Source: Artemia franciscana (taxonomy: Eukaryota; Arthropoda; Branchiopoda; Anostraca; Artemiidae). Taken from it: 64,000 nucleotides of DNA. Where the stretch lies: NCBI RefSeq assembly GCF_032884065.1, contig NC_088881.1, positions 368,001 through 432,000 of the forward strand, read 5' to 3'. The notes below the pieces were generated by a model. That model did no database searches and was not told the DNA's origin. It saw only the letters and a program-made list of their open reading frames with translations. Positions within the stretch are counted from its first letter, which is position 1. Each line of letters begins with the position of its first letter. Below, one piece after another: positions 57,071 to 64,000 of the stretch. Made by a program: the position numbers and the translations under genes.

Positions 57071-60020
57071 CGTTCCCGGAGTTAAAGTAAAGTAATAGTG
57101 TTTTTTTTTTATATATTCACACGTGTTCTTTTTGTTTTAAGGATTTTGTTTTCTCAGCCTCCCTTACGGACAAGCTTTCCTTTTCAGGGGATTTTGATTT
57201 TTTGTTTATTATGTATTTTGTCAAAAAATCCTTCTCTCTTTCACACACAAAAAAAAACTATCCATAACCATGATGGTAAAACCTGGGATCATTAATGCTT
57301 AAAAGATTGACTGATTAATCTTCTCATAACTATCACAAAACTGTCACAAAAACAATCACAGAAAAAACTACCCATAATTCATGTAAAACTTGGTATAAAA
57401 CCTGGAATAAACTGGAAAAACCAGGAATAACAGGAAAAAACATATCCAGGAAAAATCTGGAATCATTAACGTTTAAAAGATTAACTGATTTTGAAAACAT
57501 CTCAACAGTTAGCGTATCAAGCCTATGAGTATCAACGAGCTGGAAACGCGACACAATCTTACCATTCGTAACGTCAAAAACAATATTATATATGTCAACG
57601 TCAAATAAAAAAATAATAAATATCCACGTCAAAAAATATTCACGTGGCAAAAACAAAAGAAATTTTAAAGAACAAATAGAGGCAACCTTCAATTTTTTGA
57701 TCCTTTTTCTGAAGAAGATTAGCAAATCCGGACCGAAAAAAATATTGCTGGAATGCAAAAGAACCATAGAACCTGCAATTTTAGTTAAATTTGCCATGGC
57801 TTGGGCAATTTTTTCCGTATGAAATTCTATTTTTTTTTTTTAATAGTGAAACTAACTAACTCAAAACATGTTGAAGACAGACTTGAACAAAAAGAAACTC
57901 CAAGCCAATTCATTTCCTCTCGACTGAGCAGCAAAGAACCATTTGAACGGAGGAGGAATATTTAAAGTAGGGTCACTAAACATAAAATATGGCCCGTAAA
58001 TAAATAGAAAGAGTAAAGCTAGAAAAAAATACTGGTCAAGCAGTCCACAAGAAGTGACCCTGCCATTGGTTAAAAAAAAGAATAGAACAAAGAATATAGA
58101 ATATAATTAAACTCCATCATCAAAGCGCAATAAAAAATATTCAGCATTCTTTTTAAAACTATAATGATTATATCCAAATACCTCATCTGAAATTTTGTCG
58201 CTGAATCTGTGTTTATTTGGGATTAACGATATTTAAGACCGAGTTGAGGGCCTTGATCTTTCAGAATTAGCAGAAGGTCGTCGATACGCTCTAGAATGGC
58301 CTAAAGTCTTAAACCCCGTCCTTATTCAATTTCTTGTTAAATTATCGGGTCTATTTTACTGTCCCATGACCGACCTACTTTCCCAGAATCACTGAAAGTA
58401 ATTGTAAACGATGCTGATCAGGTCCTTAAAAAGATATGGAAGTAAAATTCATTTGTGTCTTTTAATTGTTCTAACTGTTTTGTATCAGAGAAAGACACCG
58501 ATACGCTCTAGAATGCCTAAGATGTACACATGCTTTATGAATAAGGCGTTATAAAAATGAAAAGGGCAAGAATAAGAAAGATAGGCAAAAAGAAGATATA
58601 AAAGATAGATAGAATATCGAAAAAGAAATGGAAGAATTTTAAAAAAGCGTAAAACAATGTAACTAAGTATAGTCACAAAGTACCAAAGAAATCAGCATTA
58701 GGATTATTGAAACTTGATGCACAGCCTGGGATAATCTAGGATGACCTGATTTTTTTAAGATTTCTCCACTTTGCGTTTACCATCGACATCATAACAATAC
58801 TAATTGTCAGTATAGTACCAGTATGCTATTTCGGTATTGGGAAATTAAAGAATATAAAATGATACATATCTTTGAGAATTAGTTTTGGCTCCACATAACT
58901 GATGATAAATTATTATAAAGAATTATATTTTATAATTTTTTACTGGACTTCCAAGTTCATATTCCTTCAGATTTTTAATGAAATATGGTGGTGACAGGCA
59001 TGTGGACTGATCAAGGACTTTTATGACTCTACCCAACATCTCGTAATTTTCTCAACAGTTGCCTTAGTTGCCAACAGTTGTTTTTTTTTTCATTTTCACA
59101 ACTGTACCGTTCATGACCGAAGAAAATGTCACTGTGGGTGTGGGTGGCACCTAGCATATGACATACATGTGGGTGGCACACAACATAGGAGCTCCATGTC
59201 AGTATAGTACCATGTCAGTTTGCGTAGTAATAGGCGGAGCTTGTTTATTGTATATTTTATCTCCTTGGTTTTTGCGTGGAGTAGTTACAGGACATATTGA
59301 TTTGATTTTTTTTTGTTGTTGTTAGAATACTCTCCTTTTTTAAACTGTAACGGTTTTGATTCTTTCCTTTATAATATTATCCTTCATTTTACGAAAGTAA
59401 TTTTATAGGTATCAAATACCACAAAAATGGAATTAAACTCGGTGGAAAATATAAAATAATAAGAAGAAGAAATAAGCTAAGGCAAGAAATAATTAACACA
59501 CAAATTATTCTGACACGTTTTATTTAAACTAAAATATTCTCGCGTTATCACAGTTATTCTATCAGCATCCTAAATTCTATGGTAGCACAGTGGATTCATT
59601 CTAGTTTGACAATACGGTGCCCGGGAGTGTATCTCCACAGGTGCAACTATGAATTTCCCAAAAAAGAGGTCGAAGGGTTAAGTATACTCCGACGTCGGTT
59701 CAGCATATTCCCAAGAAACATCTAATATTGCTAGGCGAGGCCCTCGCGTCTGGCCTAAATATATGTTGTTTTTTTTTAGTATCATTTATATATTCTTTTT
59801 TCCTTGCAAGTAGCCTGTCAGTTGATTTAACCCCTTTCAGGACGCATAGTACATAGCACTGTTATTATACACAGATATAGTTTTCACTTCTTAAATACTT
59901 TGGCTTCTTAGACTACTACACTTAAAACGGGCATAGTCCACCCACGGATAATTTAGAGTTTGCCATAGCTTTCAAAACCTAGGTTAAAATGGCAGCAATT
60001 TAAAAAAGGATTCTTCTGAC
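57071..60020. other. intronic, no gene recognised
   Basis: A diverged pair (57256-57325 and 57363-57490) shares CATTAA(T/C)G(C/T)TTAAAAGATT(G/A)ACTGATT. A block at 59580-59770 is GC-richer (GTGCCCGGGAGTGTATCTCC) and opens with GGTAGCACAGTGG, loosely like a SINE head, but no B box was found. The rest is AT-rich. Confidence 0.4.
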
Positions 60021-60735
<715 letters not shown>

Positions 60736-60980
60736 AAAGTACGGATGACAGATTTCCAAAGATTGTCCTTTCCGGCCAACCGTTTTAGGGCTAAACGGAA
60801 AGCAGGTTGTCCACTTTGGGTGGCTGGGTGTCGTAAAGAGAGATTTAAGGGCAATAGGAACTTCCTGCGAGGGTGTAAAGAGGAAGGCTTTGAACAGATT
60901 GGGACGGAGCCGTAGCGTGCGTAGCTGTGTTTACCTCAGGGGGCTTAGTGCTGCGGTGAGTTGTTAGTGGTAGTAGTTAA
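60736..60980 (+). pseudogene. LINE fragment (family A)
   Basis: Carries the ATGACAGATTTCCAAAGATT segment (RMKDDRLPKIV), a CCGTTTTAGGGCTAAACGGA part, the TGTAAAGAGGAAGGCTTTGA part and the stop plus (TAG)n-like tail at 60965-60980, with frameshifts. Confidence 0.8.
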
Positions 60981-61235
60981 AATGGCTAGGCCTTGTCTTA
61001 CAAAGGCAAGATGATGGGTTGCCAAAGATGTTGCTTCCTAACCATCCATCTGGCAGCAACAAAAAGTAGGCCCTTCCCGAAAGGGTAAGAAGAAGATGCA
61101 AAGAAGGATTTAAAGGGACCTGAAAGGGGGTAAGGAGGGAAGCTCTTAATAGATTGAGTTGGAAGAGCAGTGTGCATAACTATGGGGCTCTCGGGCGGTT
61201 TGGTGCTGTAGTAAGTTGTTAGTAGTGGTGGAAGT
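60981..61235 (+). pseudogene. LINE fragment (family A), second, more diverged copy
   Basis: Directly follows the previous copy in the same orientation: GATGGGTTGCCAAAGATGTT, GGGAAGCTCTTAATAGATTG and CGGTTTGGTGCTGTAGTAAG correspond to the same ORF2 tail with more differences and the TAG-rich end. Confidence 0.75.
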
Positions 61236-61492
61236 TATTAGTTTTAGTAGTTATTGAAATTTAGAAAATTTTGTACCAGGAATATACTTTTTGAGGCACT
61301 ATTTTTTGACAACTTTTAATTCTTTCAGGTGATGGGTAACTATACTTAGTTGAAACCAAATAAGAAGTGGACTAACCAAATGTCTAGTAAAATATAAATC
61401 ATCAGATACTCCTTGTTGGTAGGTTCCCTTCACACTGTATTCTTCAAAAATTTTAGTTATGAAAACAGTTATCTCAAAAGAATTCCTCTTAC

Positions 61493-61710
61493 CTTGCAGG
61501 TTAAAAGGAAAACAGCTAAGATTTTAACGCTGGGTAGTTTGATAATGTGCCATAAAAGTTTGTAGGTCTCTTTCACACCTCTCTCTTCTTCAACTTCTTC
61601 ATGGTCCTTTTCATCTTCAATTAAATGTTCATTGGATTCCTTTTCGGTCTTGAAGAGCCACACTAACGTTGTTGTGATCATAAATACAACTCCCCAAAAG
61701 AACAAGAACG
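61493..61710 (-). CDS. SLC33A1: acetyl-CoA transporter SLC33A1, first well-supported exon in the window
   Basis: 218 nt, entered two bases before a full codon and left in phase 0. Acceptor CTTCCTGTTTTTAG, donor AAG then GTAAGAGG. It encodes a membrane helix (FLFFWGVVFMITTTLVWLF), a charged cytosolic-type loop rich in Glu/Lys, the conserved ETYKLLWHIIKLPSVKIL and the start of the next helix (AVFLLTCK). Human SLC33A1 has FLFFWGTFFLITTTLVALL and a DTYKLLFAIIKMPAV segment at the same place. The GAA/GAG-rich codons for the acidic loop match the start of the microsatellite in the decayed copy at 60021. The upstream coding exons are missing or beyond 64000. Confidence 0.96.
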
Positions 61711-62177
61711 CTAAAAACAGGAAGAAAATGAGGAATTTAAAAATAAGAATTTTAAAATTTAAAATAAGAATTTTAAAATTTTAAACAATGATTTTAAACT
61801 TAAATTTTTTTTAATTTTAAATATAATTTTAAATTTAAAAATTTTGTAAATAAGAATTTAAAAATAAGGAATAAAAAATTAAAAAATTAAAAATAACAAG
61901 GGTTGTGGAAAAAATCATTACAGTCACATAATTATAAAGGTAAGCCCAAACTCTGCCATCGAGCATCGACTTATAAGTTATATAATAACTTATTATATAA
62001 TTATAGTTATATGTTTTTAATATACAAGTTATAATATTTTATTTATATTATATTTATATTTATATTATAAGTATACAATATATTATATATTATAGTACAA
62101 TTATAAGTTATAATATATATTTGTATAAATTTATAAGTTGTGAAAACGGAAGATGAAGAAAAAGTCTGAATTCTTAC
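61711..62177. other. AT-rich intronic sequence
   Basis: TTTTAAAATTTAAAA and TTATATTATA low-complexity stretches (61735-62125). No coding signal. Confidence 0.6.
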
Positions 62178-62243
62178 TTCCAGAACGTGTTGTATTTGCT
62201 CTATATATGACAGAGCTCTCTATTAGTAATAAATGTATGTCTT
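62178..62243 (-). CDS. SLC33A1: possible additional SLC33A1 exon
   Basis: 66 nt between an acceptor (CCCCCAACTCTCCTAG) and a strong donor (CTGGAA then GTAAGAATTC). Only one frame is open: two bases, 21 codons (IHLLLIESSVIYRANTTRSG) and one trailing base. That trailing base plus the first two bases of exon 61493-61710 make a codon in the right phase. The residues just before FLFFWG in this family vary, but the expected L-x-LES motif is only loosely met. It may be chance splice sites in AT-rich sequence. Confidence 0.3.
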
Positions 62244-64000
62244 CTAGGAGAGTTGGGGGTAAAAATAGTGTAAAAATGGGCTCAGTGGACTAGTGAACAA
62301 TGGTCAACTTATATAGTTAATTTTTCTATCTTTTGCGTCGACTTGACTATTACCATTGAAAGGAAAAATGATAGGTGGGGAAATATGTTAGTGGTGATCA
62401 ATTACATGATCACCAGTTATCAACACTGGTATAGAAATGTTTGAACTATGTTGCACCAGCATATTTCATGGATATTTTTTGTTACTAATTTGATTGTTAT
62501 TTGTGTACTTGTTCATGATTCAGAACACACTCAAGAATTTTGATCTGTAGAACCGTAAAAACCAGTTTCATATTTCATAGCCCCGAGACTTGTTTAGTTT
62601 GAGAGAATGCATTGGACTTAAATTTGGGCTATATATCTGCACATTAGGGGGGAGGGGTGGGGGTAAAGTATTTGGACAGACTTAAGTTAGAAAAAAATTC
62701 TTACTTCATAATATGCAGAATAATAGTAGCTAACACATTTTACGTACCGACCCGCTATACTTTACTCTCTTGTGCCTGGACAAAATGTTGATAGGCGCCC
62801 CTCCACCCAGTCTCCAACAATTTTTTATTTATTAACCAAATTGTTTTTAATGCTTTTGTTTAGCATCCCAGTGCTTTTTTATTGCTTTAAATTCTTTAGG
62901 GGCTAGTAATAGCACTTTAATTTAATTACTTATTTAATTTAACTTATTTGATTTGATTTATTTACTATTGCTTTTCCACAAAATGGAGTCCTTTCAGTGA
63001 AGATAGAGCCAGATTCACTCATGGGGGGATTTTCCCTTCCCTAAATTTCGACAATTAGTTGTTGGCTAATTTTCATTGAAATATATCATTTTCGGTATTT
63101 TGTTGAAAAAATTTAGAAAAAATAACGGAATTGCGGCCCCTAGATTTTTAAACAAACATTTTGCCCCATCCACCCCTATAATTTCTTGAATTGACGCCAG
63201 TCTCCAAACCAGGGTTTTGATTTGGAAAATCCTGGATTTTATTTAGGCAAGGGGGGAGGGTAACAAAAGAATTTGTTCAGGGGGTGGGAGGGAGCACCGG
63301 AACAATTTCTATTTTGGGGAGGGGAGGGTTGCAAAAGAATGAAGAGGAGGGATTTCATCTCCCTGGGACTTTGTCTAAATAAAGACAAGTGGAACAAGAT
63401 CAAGCCATAGCCCTTTCAGTCCTAAAATTTTAGTAGATAGCACCAGTTCATGAAACCGTTGAATTTTAAGTACAGTTAAGATCTTTTTTACGCTTTTTGT
63501 CTTTATTGTATTGTTTTTCTTAGTATTTACGCTGAAACATTCTGGTTTTATGTTCTATCTATTGTTTGTTATATTATTGTATTCTATCTTTTATGTAGAA
63601 GTGGAACAATATCAAGGCATAGCCCTTTCACTCCTAAAATTTTCATAAACACCACCGTTTCATGAAACTGTTGAATTTTCAGCACATTTTTTTACAGAAT
63701 TCTTGTACGAAATTCTTTTTATTAGTCTTACTGTCTCTTTACCGACTCAATTTTCCACGTGGTGATGTACCGGGGAAATTACCTGGCGGCTATTTCCAGC
63801 GTATTTGGATTTCCTGGAAATAATATCTACAGAAGGGAAGATTTCCAGAATGATCTGGAAAACTATTAAAATTAAATTCTTTTTTAAATTAAAGAATTCT
63901 AAGGAGAATTTTTCAGGGTGAATCGCAAGCAAGAAATTTTACGGGTGGAGGGGAGATTTCAGCGAGGACGGAACTGTCTGGAGGGAATTTTACGGGGGAT
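62244..64000. other. upstream intron or intergenic, no gene recognised
   Basis: Mostly unique AT-rich sequence, with G-runs at 62646 and 63250-63330. No exon encoding the conserved N-terminal helices of the transporter was found. The end of the window (63740-64000) is rich in GGAATTTTACGGG-like motifs also seen near 38270 and 42740. Confidence 0.45.
63391..63705. repeat. direct duplication, 211-bp offset
   Basis: GGAACAA(G/T)ATCAAG(C/G)CATAGCCCTTTCA, CCTAAAATTTT and CATGAAAC(C/T)GTTGAATTTT occur at 63391 and 63602 with moderate divergence. Confidence 0.8.

Noticed and set aside
59580-59770. Second SINE family
   Set aside because: A GGTAGCACAGTGG start looks like a tRNA A box, but no B box at the right distance and no second copy were found.
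62244-64000. N-terminal exons of the acetyl-CoA transporter
   Set aside because: Looked for the conserved QDIAVDGWAL-type segment and the preceding helices on the minus strand and did not find them.

Overview
The window is a piece of a large, AT-rich, intron-rich and repeat-rich animal genome. Dispersed non-LTR retrotransposons, a Helitron, MITE-like elements, tRNA-derived SINEs, long (CT)n tracts, several satellite arrays and GT-AG introns of 4 to 11 kb all point to an invertebrate, most likely an arthropod (perhaps a crustacean; inferred from genome style, not proven). There is no sign of prokaryotic organisation.

Only one gene can be named with confidence. The minus strand from about 61.7 kb down to 33.2 kb carries the 3' part of an acetyl-CoA transporter of the SLC33A1 (AT-1) family. 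Five phase-compatible exons (61493-61710, 54030-54214, 48501-48621, 37210-37425, 33234-33398) join in frame to about 300 residues that end at a stop codon. A sixth, short exon may lie at 62178-62243. The 5' part of the gene is not visible and probably lies beyond position 64000. On the plus strand, 15015-15230 is the end of a SAM-domain gene of the Polycomb/Scm type. A possible small plus-strand exon at 47345-47402, inside an SLC33A1 intron, has a PAN/apple-like look. An unrecognised open frame runs off the left edge (3-182).

The rest is repeats. 0-15 kb: a hAT-like MITE, a 190-bp tandem repeat, a (CT)n tract, a long foldback-type element (6.75-8.5 kb) and SINEs. 19-28 kb: a TTAA-flanked TIR element, a nearly complete but broken LINE exactly filling the loop of a ~300-bp inverted repeat (20.1-23.8 kb), and a ~76-bp satellite split by a second copy of the foldback-type element. 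33-43 kb: truncated LINEs and a degenerate tandem repeat. 43-51.5 kb: a 143-bp satellite, a Helitron with two 5' ends, and a ~26-copy 86-bp satellite. 51.7-57 kb: more LINE pieces, one with an in-frame 168-bp triplication.

The most notable observations are in the introns of the transporter gene. Two of its exons have left broken copies in the adjacent downstream intron: the 3' end of one exon together with its splice donor is repeated four more times (47.95-48.5 kb), and a decayed copy of another exon carries a ~200-bp GA/CT microsatellite at the place where the intact exon has a GAA/GAG-rich stretch (60.0-60.3 kb).
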